A DNA stretch of 64,000 bases from contig CALYLX010000101.1 in assembly GCA_944990035.1 (NCBI GenBank), positions 248,001 through 312,000 on the forward strand, read 5' to 3'. Positions 44,178-56,467 of the stretch are shown here, piece after piece. The position numbers and the translations under genes were made by a program. This DNA comes from Clitopilus passeckerianus (taxonomy: Eukaryota > Basidiomycota > Agaricomycetes > Agaricales > Entolomataceae). Each line of letters opens with the position of its first letter. Position 1 is the first letter of the stretch. Under the pieces are notes generated by a model. The model was not told the origin of the DNA and made no database searches. It saw only the letters and a list, made by a program, of their open reading frames with translations.

Positions 44178-44186
44178 TTTATATAT
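44178..44186 (-). promoter_or_regulatory. TATA-like element upstream of the DUF6699 gene
   Basis: TATATAAAT on the reverse strand, about 45 bp before the chosen ATG at 44135. It supports that start over the upstream TTG. Confidence 0.35.
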
Positions 44187-44788
44187 TAGTTGTAGAGGTT
44201 TTTTTTATAAGGGGAAGGCAGTGCGGCAGCTCCCTTGGAAGGAGGTATTCATGATGAGTGGCTCGATGACCACCGATTCAGTTGGAAGATTACACCTATC
44301 TAGCTCTTAGGACTTGAAATTTACAACAGGCTCTCACAACCATCGACTCAGGAGAGAACAACGGCAGCATTGCGATACTTGCAAGGAATCTAGAGGCGTT
44401 CCTTATGATCGAATGTGAGCTCGGACTCGGAGTTGCGTGGTTTGAAGCTTGTACTCCAGCGCCCCATAGACGGATTAGATTCAAGGATTGTTAATGGGAC
44501 CACGCATACATCCTCCATACAGTTATTTTTCATCCGGAGGTACACAGATAGCGAATGCTTGTCAATTGACGCGTCAGAGGGCTACTGCGTCCAGGCCTTC
44601 GCTCTGCTCGTTGTCGCTTTCCGGCCCCCAAAAAACCACCTCTTCGCGCTATAAAGACTTGATCGCCCAACCGTGATCTCCAAAGCACCTAAATACAACA
44701 TTTACACGAGTAACAACGAGCTGGTTCTCCTTGTGATTGGTGTATGTTGTGGACCTTTCCGAGTCCGTCGAGTCCATCTATGGATCCA

Positions 44789-47120
44789 CTAGTCGACATC
44801 CTGAACACCGTCGTACTCCTTCAGCCTCTCGCATGCACCCTTCCAATCCAGTTCACCCAAGCAAAGGTCCGTGATAGTGCTAACAACTTCGTCAATGTTA
44901 CCAATCCTCTGATCTGTTGTATCACGTTCACTTTATGCGCGAAGATATATTAGCTACAGCCCAGATTTTTAGGAAAATCATGATCCTCACCGAAGCGTGC
45001 AAGTGCCTTTCTTGACACTAGCAAAGTCGATAGTGATACCGTAAGGTGTACCAAGCTCGTCATTCCTGGCATATCGCTTGCCAATCGACGCATTGGAGTC
45101 GTCAACACGGGAGAAGATGCCAGCACGACGCAGTTTCGAGGCTATATGCGGCAGAAGGGATAAATTAGGCTGGCTATATGCGCGTGAAAGGATAGTCTTA
45201 CAGATGTCCTGGACGATAGGGTCAAACTCATCCCTTGCACTTAGAGGCACGATGAGGACTTTGGTGGGAGCCACGACAGATGGTAGGGAGAGGACGCCGC
45301 GCTCGATATCTTGTTCTCTGCACCAGAAGCTATGTTCCAAGAGAGCGTAGAGGATACGGCCGAGACCGAAGGAGGGTTCAATAACATTGGGGATATATTC
45401 CCTGACTGAAAAGGAACGTGAGGATGAAGCCGGAAGACATAGCAAGATAAGCCTTACCAGACTGTTTGAACACCTTTTTCTCGATGACGACCATGTCCTT
45501 GGTCAATTCAAAGACCTTGCCGTCTGTGCCATCTACCTTGGAAACACCGTCATTCTGCAGCGCCTGCTTCACCTTGAGCAATGCCTCCTCATCCAAGTTC
45601 TCCACAATCCCCATAACGGTACCAGCATCACCCCGCAGCTTCTTGCCAACCTCCTTCTTGTTCCACTCTGGTGCCTCCTTCTCGGTGACGATAGGCTCCT
45701 TGAGTGCCTCCCGCACGATGAGACTCGCACCGGTCTTCTTCATGTGCACGCTCAAATCGTATGCGGCACGATCTGCGCAGCCCACGCACTCGGTCCAGCC
45801 AAAGCTCTGGCCGGACTCACCACCCTTGCCCTTGATCTCCGCATCCCAACAGTCTGTCGCATAATGTGCCATCTCGTTCGACATATGCTGGCGGAACCTC
45901 AGTAAGCTAGGGTCAATACCGATCTTGGTGAGGAAGAGGTATATCCGGGCAATGAAGTAGGCCAGCGTCTCGTTGGCCACCACGCCCTTCTCTACTGCCT
46001 CGCCGATAGACATCTGTTTCAGTTCGGTGCTACCCTGCTCCTGCGTCTCTCGGTCTAGGAGTCGGATTTGGAGGGATGCAACTTCCTGGAACCGTTTATG
46101 GCGCTTGTCCAGGGGGTCGACGTAATGCTCGATTTCGGCCATGTTAAATTCGCGTACTCGCATGAGACCGGCGCGAGGAGAGATTTCATTACGGAAGGAA
46201 CGACCAACTTGGGCTGAGGCGAAGGGGAGGCGACCATTGTTGTAGTCGAGGAGGCGGGAGAAGTTGAGGAAGTGGCCTTGGGCTGTTTCGGGTCGGAGGT
46301 AGCTGCGGAAAGGTATGGTCAAATTGAGAATTTAGGTTGAGATGAGCGTTCTGGGACATACCCAGGATGTTGGCCTGTAGGGCCGATGCTGCTGGCAAAC
46401 ATGAGGTTGAATTGAACGGGTTCGCTGACTTCATTGTCGGTATCAGGATTGCGGATGTTGTGTGTCTTGCATAGCTGTCCAAGACCGGGGCCATCGTAGT
46501 TATCAAGCTAACTTGAGGGTTCAGTGACGTGGCTCGGAGAAACGTAGATAGAACGGAGCCCACCTGAGCAAGGACGGTCTCGTACTCCCTGACCACCTCA
46601 TCCTCCAGCTTGACGGCAACCGCCTTGGCTTGCTTCTTCTTCTTCTTCTTATCCTTGTCATCTAAAGGTTCCTCTTTCTGGCCTCTTGCCTCTCTATCGC
46701 CTCTTAGTCTTGCCTCAAGAACACCCTTGACGAGGTGGTCGGCACGAATGACCTCCCCAGTCTTCGTGTCCTTCACCATCCAGTCATTGAACCTGGCAAC
46801 GTGACCACTGGTCTCGAACACAGGTGCAGGAGTCATAATAGTCGTATCAAGCTCGGACATATTGTCCTCGATGATGAAGTGTTTCCGCCATTCTTGAATA
46901 ATGTTGGATTGGAGGGAGGAGCCCGGTGGGCCATAGTCGTATAGACCAGCAACGCCTAACGTTTGCAATAAGTCAGAGAACGGTCAACCCAAAATGACTC
47001 ATACGACTCGCCTCCATAAATCTCGAATGCTGGTGCGTAGAAGAATCTTCTATTGAGCAACGCCTCGAAGCGGGCTTTATCGAAAGGATGGGTAGTCTTA
47101 TTGACTTCTTTTGCAGCCAT
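44789..47120 (-). CDS. GRS1: Glycyl-tRNA synthetase, cytosolic class II
   Basis: Seven exons (47012-47120, 46564-46955, 46362-46507, 45458-46302, 45202-45405, 44991-45141, 44789-44930), 662 residues, close to the yeast enzyme length. It charges tRNA-Gly with glycine for translation. Seen: FYAPAFEIYGGVAGLYDYGPPG near the N-terminus; a charged Lys-rich insert (about residues 110-135); YLRPETAQGHFLNF; motif 2 FRNEISPRAGLMRVREF; a Cys-containing WTECVGCADRAAYDL; motif 3 EPSFGLGRI; anticodon-binding end with SKLRRAGIFSRVDDS and TLRERDTTDQ. All six junctions restore the conserved sequence. The first intron is best explained by a GC donor (GCGAGT at 47011) since no GT site gives the right phase. No mitochondrial presequence precedes the MAAKEVNK start; an alternative upstream start could supply one, as in yeast, but I see none. 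Confidence 0.96.
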
Positions 47121-47812
47121 ATTTGTGGATGAGAATAGTCTTGACCCAGATGGGAGACGGATGCCGCCGCGATGTCGGTAGAAAGAAAGGAAGGCTTGCC
47201 CTAATCTCATCTCATCCCGACGTGTTTGCCCAATTTTTCCTGGTCGAGTCAGGTGCCAGCATGTCCAATCAAATCTGGCCAATCAGGGTCGACGTTTTTC
47301 CGCGCTTATCTTATCGAAAATTGAAGATCAATTCAGCCGACGGACAAAGTGCAGCAAGCAATTTTGAGGAGACCAACCCCCTTCGACCGCTCTCCCGTGT
47401 CTATTATAGTTGATGGACGCCACAGCTCATCGCACAGGAGCCTGTTTCGGGCCCTCATTGTCGTGTGTGCCACCCTGCATGGAAGTCAATAGTTTGCTAC
47501 CATTCAAATCACATTGCGGGATAGCCAGAGCGCCGAATTCCATTTGTCACGAAACGTGCCGCTCTATTTTAAGGTGCTGACCGGACAGCGGAAGTGGAGA
47601 GCTGCCATGAATCGCCCCAAACAGCGCTCGTGACTCTTGGCCATACTGCCGAATTTGGGTCCATGTCCTCTATAAAAGCTAAGTAACGAACGCAATGGTT
47701 CTCGAACTACTCGCCTTAACTGACAGGAGAAGGCGTGACTGGGCGTTGTCGCGCGGGTACATTTTCAATCTCTGACCTCTGGCTTTTCGGCGCCTGTGTT
47801 CTTGCTTTCAAA
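47121..47812. other. Spacer between GRS1 and the hydrolase copies
   Basis: Divergent upstream region of GRS1 and hydrolase copy A. Nothing else is recognisable; one short forward frame at 47111-47413 overlaps the GRS1 5' end. Confidence 0.45.
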
Positions 47813-48170
47813 ATGACATCTAGTGACGTACCTGAAATCGATTCCTGCAGTCCACACGACCTTAGCGACGTTAAAAGAGTAACCTCTCGCGATGGCGCGC
47901 GTATACACGTAGAGGGCAGGGGAAATTATGTGGGTCCTCACGTTATCTTTGCTCCTGGCTTTGCAACCCCTCTTGCCGTCTTTGACCCATTGTTCGAGGA
48001 TCCCTCTATGTACGCCCGGCTTTATGTGGTTAGTTGATGTTTCCCTCCGAATTATCTATGTTGACCCTGCCTTTGGTGAGATATGACCCTCGCGGCCAAG
48101 GTCTCTCCGGAAAGCCCGAGACAGCAGAATTCTACACTTCAGACCGTTATGCCCTTCTTTCGCTCTTCTG
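47813..48170 (+). pseudogene. Alpha/beta-hydrolase copy A, broken
   Basis: Starts well (ATG 47813; VTSRDGARIHVEGRGNYVGPHVIFAPGFATPLAVFD) and has a donor after LYV. In copy B the intron ends TTTAG before GTGAGATACGACC; here the equivalent reads CTTTG, so the acceptor AG is lost. Past it, RYDPRGQGLSGKPETAEFYTSDRYA is present, then about 45 bases are deleted and the nucleophile elbow is missing. I conclude it is non-functional unless spliced elsewhere. Confidence 0.75.
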
Positions 48171-48668
48171 GATGTTCTCAGGCTAGGAAGCTGCGAGAAC
48201 GGCTCTTACATACTAACTACTATCCCCTCAATGATCCAGCGATTTGGAGTTTGTGGCGAGTTCGACGCCACAACTTACAACTCGCACAGAAAATCAGTTC
48301 CTTACCTACGTCACGGCGCAGCAGCACCGGATATAGAAACGGGAGAATACGTTCCGAATGCATTCAGAAAAAGTATCCTTTGATCAAGAACTGTGGCCGC
48401 ACCATGATATGATGATCGTGGATGAAGGAAACATGCCGTCATGATTCGGACTGCTCGGGCTGGCTCGTCTTCATACCGACTACATTGAAACCTTATATCC
48501 ACAGGTACGGACGTTGTTCCAGGTATGTCCATTGTAGCCGTCGTACCGACCAAGCGCTGCATATAATGAAGAAGCTTTGGCTAGGTTTCCTACACCAGAA
48601 ATACCTCGAAGCTCCCCAGGCTATGGCTTCTTCCCGCACTTTCTTCTTTTTTGCATTCATAATTATTG

Positions 48669-49820
48669 ATTAATTTGTCGAACTGCGATTCCTCTGCCGT
48701 ATTCAACGTGAAGAACCTTACTAAGGTGACCTCTCGCGATGGCACGACCATCCATGTGGAGGGCAGAGGCAATCATTCGGGCCCTCATATCATATTCGCT
48801 CCAGGCTTTGCTACCTCACTTGCGTTCTTTGACCTTCTGTTCAACGATCCCTCTATGTATACTCAGCTCTACATGGTTAGCAAACTTTGTCTTCGTGACG
48901 TTCTCTCGTTGACTGCAACTTTCATTTAGGTGAGATACGACCCTCGTGGCCATGGCCTCTCTGGAAAGCCGCAGACAGCGGAATTCTATACGTCAGACCG
49001 CTATGCCGATGATGTGAAAGCTATTATCGAGGGTTTCAAGCTCAAGAAGCCGTTCTTTGCCGGCTGGTGCGTCTCTTTCTCTAGCTTAGTCTGTGCTGGA
49101 AACAGATTCTCTCATTTTATAGGAGCTTGGGAGCGGCGATGGTGACTGATATGACGGCCAACTTCCCGCCACCCCTCCCTGTCTCCGGTGTCATATCCCT
49201 AGCTGGCCCTGTGTACTTTAAGCTACAAGATGTAGCTCAAGTTGCGACGCCATACGCTATAAGCCTTCTCGCTGGGCTACAGAATATTACGGATACTACG
49301 GCGGGACTTCAGACGTGTATCGACTTTATCAACGCCCTTTCCGCTTCGCCTGATATCTCGTTCACTACCATATCCGCATAGCTTGGTGGGCAGCATACAT
49401 GTTTCCTGCCGTGGCCGCTCTCATCACAGGACGGTCTCAAGATGATACTAGGTTGAAAGAAGAAGCCAAGGCCGCCGGCTCATCCTGGCCCTTATTGGAG
49501 CAGAGGACAAGATCGCAATTGGGGACTTCTTGAAAAACACAGCAGAAACTGATTTCAAGAACCATGAGATACACACGATTCCTGGCAGTGGTCATGCTGT
49601 CTTCTACGACGCGGAGAAGTTGGTAGCGAAGTACATTCTATCCTTTGTCCATCGAATGGTCAACGAGACCATAGTATCCAACACCCGGTCTTGGTCCTAC
49701 TCGGCCTTTTTTGTATGTATACCAAATTGGACGGACAGCAAAAAAATAAAAGAATATGTTTGCTCTGCTTTCTCTGGCAGCATGAATGGTGCTATCCACT
49801 TGGGGCTGTACTTCAGGTAG
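48669..49820 (+). pseudogene. Alpha/beta-hydrolase copy B, frameshifted
   Basis: A cytosolic-type hydrolase reading: KVTSRDGTTIHVEGRG, FAPGFATSLAFFD, an intron (48874-48930), VRYDPRGHGLSGKP, then after a second intron the nucleophile elbow GWSLG at the junction, and the catalytic His in IPGSGHAVFYD near the end. No ATG begins the frame (only TTG). Near 49380 the frame stops (TAG) while the next frame continues with AWWAAYMFPAVAALITG. A further shift near 49475 is needed to reach LALIGAEDKIAIGDF. So at least two frame breaks; it is either a pseudogene or affected by assembly error. Confidence 0.7.
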
Positions 49821-50519
49821 CCTAAGAAATTCAAGGGTATTCATAGAACTTTTTACGTTTCCTTGTCAAAATGTCAGACCAGATAAGGTTAACACGAAGC
49901 GAGGTCGATGTGTTACCCAAGAAGCCATGTCAGTCAAGATTCCTTGGAATTTCCGTATATTATTTGACAAGTTCGCGGCGAACACGATTTCAATTTCCTT
50001 CTCCCGCTCACCGGGGCTTGCCCGATCTGGCAGAAACGCGCCATCGATCACCTTTCGGAGACGAGTGAACATCGACCTTCGTGTCGACGGTTCTGCGGGC
50101 CCGTATGTCCAATGAACGCAGATACAGCTATACCCGGTGCCCATTCAATTTATGGATTCATATACAATGTGTTCCTAGGACTAGATGTCATAAACCCGCG
50201 CTCTACGATTCCGGATGCACGATGCAGGTTCAGCACATGAATAGTAGAGTCCGAGATAGCACCTCTCAAAAAGACTTGGCGAGACCGATCCGGCCTCCGA
50301 GGTATGAAAGTAATGTGTAGCCAGCGGAGTCGACATGTTGTGTCTGACACTTGCTGAAGCATTGATTATCTCCATGAATTTCAACCAAGAGCTCCGGATA
50401 TACGCGATGTGTGTTCGGGAGGATAGTACACGAGTTGCTGCTTTGATATCAGAGTGAAGTTGTCGAGAAGGAGGACAACTTCCGGCCAATGACTAGTTGG
50501 ATCCTTTACCCTACGGTGG
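49821..50519. other. Spacer 3' of hydrolase copy B and of the 7-TM gene
   Basis: Short frames on both strands (up to about 110 codons), none with motifs. The region holds the converging 3' ends. Confidence 0.4.
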
Positions 50520-51908
50520 CTATGCGCGCTGGTTTGACGTCCTCGTATTCGTGGCCGTGGCCTCACGTCTCTGACGGAGGCGATGAGACAAGGTCGCATC
50601 GTTCGCCTCGGAAACAGAGTAGTCCTCTTCGTCGATGCTATTTGGGCTTGTTCCCACCAGACCGAGGCTACGAAGGACAAATGGCAGAGACATCCGAGAG
50701 GGTGTCGGCCTGGCATGCTCCATACGAGCTTGCGAAAGATAGATCCGAACGGCGATAAGGTTGAAAGCGATGCCTGCAATGACATTGACAGTAAACAGTT
50801 AGTTAATGTCGATGTTATGATTACGACGCTCACCAATCGTGGGTATGACAGCGTAGAGTATCACAACTATGAACGGGCTTCTTAGCGCGTTCAAGATGAT
50901 AATCAAGAATAGCTCAACAGTGTACATGGCGGCACTCTCAATAATGATTTTGACGGCTTCCAGTACAGCTTCCCTTGTGTTTCGGGTGGGACTCGACCCA
51001 TTTTCTTGAGCTTGTTTGAGTAGCCGTAGGGTAATAAGTCCGGTCGTCAGCGTGTTTTGAACAAAGTTGAGTGGATAGAGCACATCCAGAAGGCGGAAGG
51101 TGGCCTTAGCTGAGATGATCGTCGGGTTTTTGAATGCAATCAAGACGGCCACGCTTATCCCTACCCCTGGTTGGTCGTTAAGCTAACCCAAAGAAAGCTC
51201 AAGCTCACCGATTGAACCAAGCAACAACAGGACGGGAACGATGACTATGAACTTATTGCGCGCCCAGATGATAAAACAGCGGTATATCTACAAATGGTGG
51301 ATGGTGAACTGGTTGGTACTCCCGTTGAACTGTTGTCCTACCACAAGTATATCGCCCAGGTATATCATCACTGAGAAGAGGATGAAGTGAGCAAAATTCT
51401 CCCAGTTATCGGTATTATTGAGCCAAGCGACAGGTCCAACAGGGTCCACAACAAATGCTTTGCATATTCTGGGGAAGTCGAGACCTGACGGGCGGTCAGT
51501 GGGAAGGACGTCTGAAAGGGGCCACTAATTACATACAGATGTGAAACGTTGCGGCACCGAACAAAACTATTGAAGAGTAGAAGAAAATCTACGAAGAAAG
51601 CATTCAGCCATAAACGGACCGGGAAATCAGCGAAACATACGCGTCCAGACTCTGAATCAACTTTGTGTCTTCGCAGTATCCCAATGGAAGCGACGAAGAG
51701 AGACACGTAGATTCCTGACAAGACTTCATGTTAGATGGTACCAACACGATCCGGGAAGATGGTACCGTAAAGTACAAACTATACTGAGAGTCAGGTCAAG
51801 TTTCAACTGGAGTGCAGGACTCACCTCAAGAGAGATTGCCAAAAGATGAGCCACCGCAGCAATACTGGTTTTTATGAAGACTGGAGAAGCATGTTTTGCC
51901 TCTGCCAT
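50520..51908 (-). CDS. Basidiomycete multipass (7-TM) membrane protein
   Basis: Eight exons (51825-51908, 51766-51778, 51641-51714, 51537-51588, 51342-51484, 51209-51287, 50834-51166, 50520-50773), 343 residues in frame. Membrane helices are visible in order: AAVAHLLAISLEFVLYG, YVSLFVASIGIL, IFFYSSIVLFGAATFH, FAHFILFSVMIYLGDIL, FIVIVPVLLLLGSIGVGISVAVLIA, LDVLYPLNFVQNTLTTGLI, and ELFLIIILNAL with a further VVILYAVIPTIGIAFNLIA. The IYRCFIIWARNK motif between helices is typical of a large Agaricomycete-only membrane family of unknown function. The tail is polar and Ser/Arg-rich. Exon 2 is only 13 nt. It is not a Ste3-type pheromone receptor: the sequence motifs differ. Expected location is the plasma or an internal membrane. 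Confidence 0.82.
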
Positions 51909-54256
51909 TGCCCCACTGGTGGTTGAGAAGAGGTTTCAAGGTCACAAACGAAAGGCGTCACCCACGTTAGGGTGAAAGGGGAACCGTTGGGGTCATCGAA
52001 CCTCAGGAGTAGCCCATGTATATCAGTCACCAAACGTGGAGGGTTGCGGAGTTCTCCATATTAATAGCGCCACTGGTCCATACTTAGCCGAAATCAGTCT
52101 CCTCGGCAGCAATTCAAATTAGAAGGGGGAACCTTTCAGAAATAATCTCTTCACGTCGTTGGGATTGACCTTCGGCCGAATGGTGCGGATAATGGATCCA
52201 GAATGAACGAAAGGGATTCGAGAGAGACGCCGCATGGATTGTGATTGTCCTTCGCCAGACAAGAAAGCTTCAAGAAAATGCTTGACCCTTGTTTCCAAGT
52301 GAGGGTTTACAGGGTCACACCGTTAGACTCCGAGAACAACACTGGAGAGTTGGGCTGGTTGGGCTGTGGCGAAGTCTCTATTTGAATGCAAAAGTCTGAA
52401 TTACGTCCACTGGCGGGAAAGCCTTCTGAAAGATGTCTATGGTAAAAGTCGTTTTTTGAATCCTTTCTGAAGCTTTTGTCAAGAACAAACAGGTCAACCT
52501 CGGACACCGACGATCGAATTCAAGCACGTGATTTTCACATGATCTGACGTCAGAGCACAACGATCCGGTTGTTAGGCGTGGCCCCGACTGCCACTCCGAG
52601 AAGTAGCCACTCTTTTTACACATCTGTTCAGCATAGAGTCCGCCAAGCAATTGGTTTTGAACTCTCTGAGGAAGTTGCTGGCTGATTATCACTGAGAATA
52701 TTAATGACCAATGTAGACCAAGGCTGAATCCTGGGAGTCGCCTTTTTTCTTGCAATACCCACCCCATTACCGTCGGGTTCTACGTCAAGAAAATAAATCC
52801 TCATCGAATTGGGATCCTACAGTATTCGATACAGTCGTATGTACAACGACCTTGCTGAGACAACAAGCCAAATCTGAGTGCTTTCAGCCAACTTGAGCGG
52901 CTCACCTGTTTCAACCGCGAAGCTTCCAGGTTAAGAAAGGTCAAGAACCTGAGCGAGTCTCTGGGTCCGAGTGCGCTACCCCAATCGTCTCGAATAAGGC
53001 ACACAAGGCCAAGTAGGAAGCTTTTGATTGTCCAGATAGAACCAAGTCGAGACTACATTCGTAAGCTCCTTTCTGAATGTGTGATTCGCCCTTAGAACTG
53101 CCGTCGCCTCCAACTCTGCATCTCACTGGAATTTAAGTAGATCATGGGATGGGTGAAACGAGGTTTTTTCACGAACCTTCAATAGTAGCAATACGAGTCC
53201 CAACCACGAAGGCACCGGCCTTGACAACCCGGTGATTCATGGGAATCCTGTCAGATCTTACCCGGTGAACATAGGCCGAGCTGGTTGAAACAGCATTCTC
53301 CAGAGCTACATAGGCCTGGGGACACTCGACGCCAAGGATAAGGATGGACCAGGAGAACAGTACTTCTCAAGGATAGGACAAGGATGGAGCCTCTATTAAC
53401 CATTCTGAGCCGTCTCGTAGTCCAGTAGCAGGCGTGGGGCTAGCATCAGCACTTTCCGGTCGTTCGGAATATCATGAGGACAATAATGCGACCCCTGGTT
53501 CCTGCGAACGTCACCGCTGCAACATCCAGTCTGCATGAGTCTATCGCCACCGGTTTTATATTAATATGAAGCATCCTGAGCTCAAAAGGGGTTCAAACCA
53601 GCTGGGAAGCAGGGTTCACTCTGTTACAGAACTTAAGAGCTAATACAAATGCAAGTCGGAATTGAGTTTGGCGGGCCTGGAATGAGTGTCGAGTTGCTTC
53701 GACCTTGCCATTCGGGGTATGCCGCCCCTTAGTCATCGTCCGCTTAGCAGGATCTCAACATCACAATCAGCTGGACCAGTGAAAGATCCTTGAAACTGCT
53801 TGAAACTCCCTCGAAATCGTAGATCATGATGAGTTCCACACGTTTGAATGATGGCTGGATGATTCTTCTTCCACCTGCGGCCCAATGTCGCTATAACTGA
53901 ATGGCTACCATTTGCCCAGCGCTGGTTTCGATCGAATCCGAGTATAGTCGGTGGTGATTTTGAACAACGTCCGCGAGGTCGACTTGAGGCTGTGATCTTT
54001 TACCTCTTGACATTGTACTGCGACCTCTGGATGCTGGAGAGGACCAGTTGAGAATACCTCTAAGACCGGGATTGTGCAAATATCCTTCCTATGAGTGCGG
54101 GAAATCTCTTGGTGGATAATTTGGAGGTGGATTGGGATCGGGATGTTGTACTCAAAGTCAAGTGAGTGCAACAGTCGTTTTCCGGCTTCGACGTCTCATT
54201 CATTTTATCCAAAGCTATCTTATAAGTACAGTTTCCTCTCAATTTTTTTGCGGTAG
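51909..54256. other. About 2.3 kb without a supported gene
   Basis: The reverse frame at 52378-52767 (about 129 codons) has no motif. The rest has frequent stops in all frames. A possible first exon (ATG near 54090, donor GTGAGT) precedes the next gene but could not be joined in phase. Confidence 0.4.
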
Positions 54257-55935
54257 CTTGTATTCATTATCCGGACTTCTCAGTTGCTGGATTTGCGCTG
54301 TTGATTTATGACTCTCTATTGACAGTGCGTTCAACGTTTCTTCAACACATTCCTTTCACCTTTCCTATCTGACCACCCTCTATAGTTCCAATACGAAGTA
54401 CCTCCCCATCGATCTTTCACCTGAATTCTCCGCTTATGCTCCGTGGAGGTCGACCTGATATGGACGAAATTAGACCGAGTTGCATCAATCGTGTTTATCT
54501 TGGTATGATTCAGTGCCGTCTTTGAAGGACCCACTTGCTGATGTAGTCCATCCAGCTACGATACACAACGTAAGAACATAGTTGCCTCATTCACGGAGCG
54601 AATAATTGAATATCCTGCAGGATTGGCATGTCGGCTGTTGACGCTTTTGGTGTGTGAATGATCATACTGTAGACAAATGAAGGAACTAAAAGATATTTTC
54701 CAGACATCCTCTACCCAAGGACTCATGACCCAAACGTATTTCGACCTTCACCCCTCTTGTCATTTCAAACCCTAACTTGAAGTAGTTTTGTAAAGTGTGG
54801 ATCATCTTACAAGCATACCTGTCGATCATTTGTTTTCTTGCGGTGCACTGTACGTTTACCTCCCGCAGTTTTGCTCGGATTATACTAATGCACCCATCAA
54901 ACAGTGGTCGTTGCGATAAGAGTCAACGCATTCCACAACAATAACCCTGTAATACGCCGGTTACTTATCCTCTGTGGGGCTGCCTATGCCATATCAACGT
55001 TCACATTTTTCACCGTGACGTACGCAAAAGAACATCGTGAGCGAGAGAATCTTGCCGGGAAAGGGACTGTTCTCATAGGTTTACAGGAGGGCAACTCAAC
55101 AACAGCCGGGACGGAGTTTGCCTGAAAGTCGTTCGTTGTCAACCCTACCTTGGGCACCAAGCCCCTACATCTTACATCTGACATCCTCCCTCGACAGATA
55201 CCTGAGTACCTATGGATCGGATGGGTTCCAACGTACGTTTCCTCCACCTATCTCCTGTCTATTCAGACCCTTACAAACACCCGTAGCGTCTTCTTTGAGA
55301 CTGTGCTATTTGTCCTCACGACCATCCATGCTCTGAGGAGCTTCCCAAAATTCGGAACTTTCCGACTGTATTACAGGTCACTCTATCGGGATGGTGAGTT
55401 GCAAGGTCATGAGACGGCGATTATCCGTGCTAATTAAACACGACCACAGGTGTCATTTTCTACCTAGTGATAGTCGGTGAGTAGTCGAGCTTGATGATGT
55501 TTGGTTTAGCTGCTAAAGTCGTCGGAACAGTCTGTTCAATAGGCTCGCTTCTGTACGTCCACTCTTGACACGCTTTTCTCAAATTTAGCTCACACCGTCT
55601 TCAGTGTTTGGGCTCCAGCTGCCCACACCCCGTGGCTTGCTACTGCACCTGCGTAAGGCTTTCTCCTCCGTTTCGCAGTCTCCATCTCAACTCTTGCCCG
55701 TAGTTTCCCAACATGCGTAGTTGAAGTTGTTGCCTCAAGATTCATCATCAACCTCCGCCTGTTTGCAATGGGTGCCAATGCGCATAACGAAGGCTGCTCC
55801 GACAAAGAGTCCTCGATTATGTTGGACACTTCAGCGTCCTTCCACTTTCGACTCCAGGACGTCAGTGCAAACGGTGGTGGTGTCCCAAGTGCCCCAGGTT
55901 CGGCGTGGCGCGGCGAAGATGACCGACCTTCATGA
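54257..55935 (+). CDS. 7-TM protein of DUF6533-like type (5' end uncertain)
   Basis: Pieces of the typical family order are readable: VAGFALLIYDSLLT followed by VDLIWTKLDRVASIVFIL (DUF6533-like start), LVVAIRVNAFHNN then RLLILCGAAYAISTFTFFTVTYA, SFVVNPTLGTKPLHLTSDILPRQIPEYLWIGWVPTY, a helix with TVLFVLTTIHALRSF, VIFYLVIV, WAPAAHTPWLATA and the final FPTCVVEVVASRFIINLRLF. The last junction (after ATAP) and the stop at 55933-55935 are secure; the middle has several short exons, and I could not fix the start codon. The tail after the last helix is Ser/Gly-rich and hydrophilic. Proteins of this type are expanded in mushrooms and have no known function. It is on the opposite strand from the other 7-TM gene. 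Confidence 0.65.
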
Positions 55936-56467
55936 CGGGAACAGTATCAAGAAACACTACCATGAATCCCCTTCCACATATGTATTAGTATATCAAACGC
56001 TACATGGGCTTCTTGTAGATTAATATCTGGGAATTATAGACATTTGGTGATGCAGTCAGTCAGAGAAGGCGAGACTTGAACGTCAACGCGTGGTTCGCTG
56101 AGGCCACAGCTTCCAGGACTCGTTGAGAGATCAACTGCGGTCATTGAGTACTTAGTCTATGATCGACAGGCTCCTTTCAAGAATTGCGGTGTGTACTACG
56201 TAGTGATGAGGATGAGACGTCACAAGATCCACCTGCAAATCCTAAAGTAGCAACAAAGATGGAAAGCATCTTGCTAGTACCACCACTGAGTGGTGTCAAT
56301 CTCTTGATCGAGATAGGCGTTCTTAAGATCTCATTCTCTAAGCGTGGTCTTTCTGCAACATCAATTTAATTACAAAACACGAAGATAATCAAGAAATGGA
56401 AGTAATCAATCTGGACGAAAAAAGCCTTAGGCCGTTGATACAAGATTTATGGGACATTTGAAACTGT
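55936..56467. other. Spacer between 7-TM gene and GST
   Basis: Converging 3' ends; nothing else recognised. Confidence 0.5.

Noticed and set aside
50520..51908. Ste3-type pheromone receptor
   Set aside because: Although it has about seven helices, the conserved Ste3 loop residues are absent and the IYRCFIIWARN motif places it in a different mushroom-expanded membrane family.
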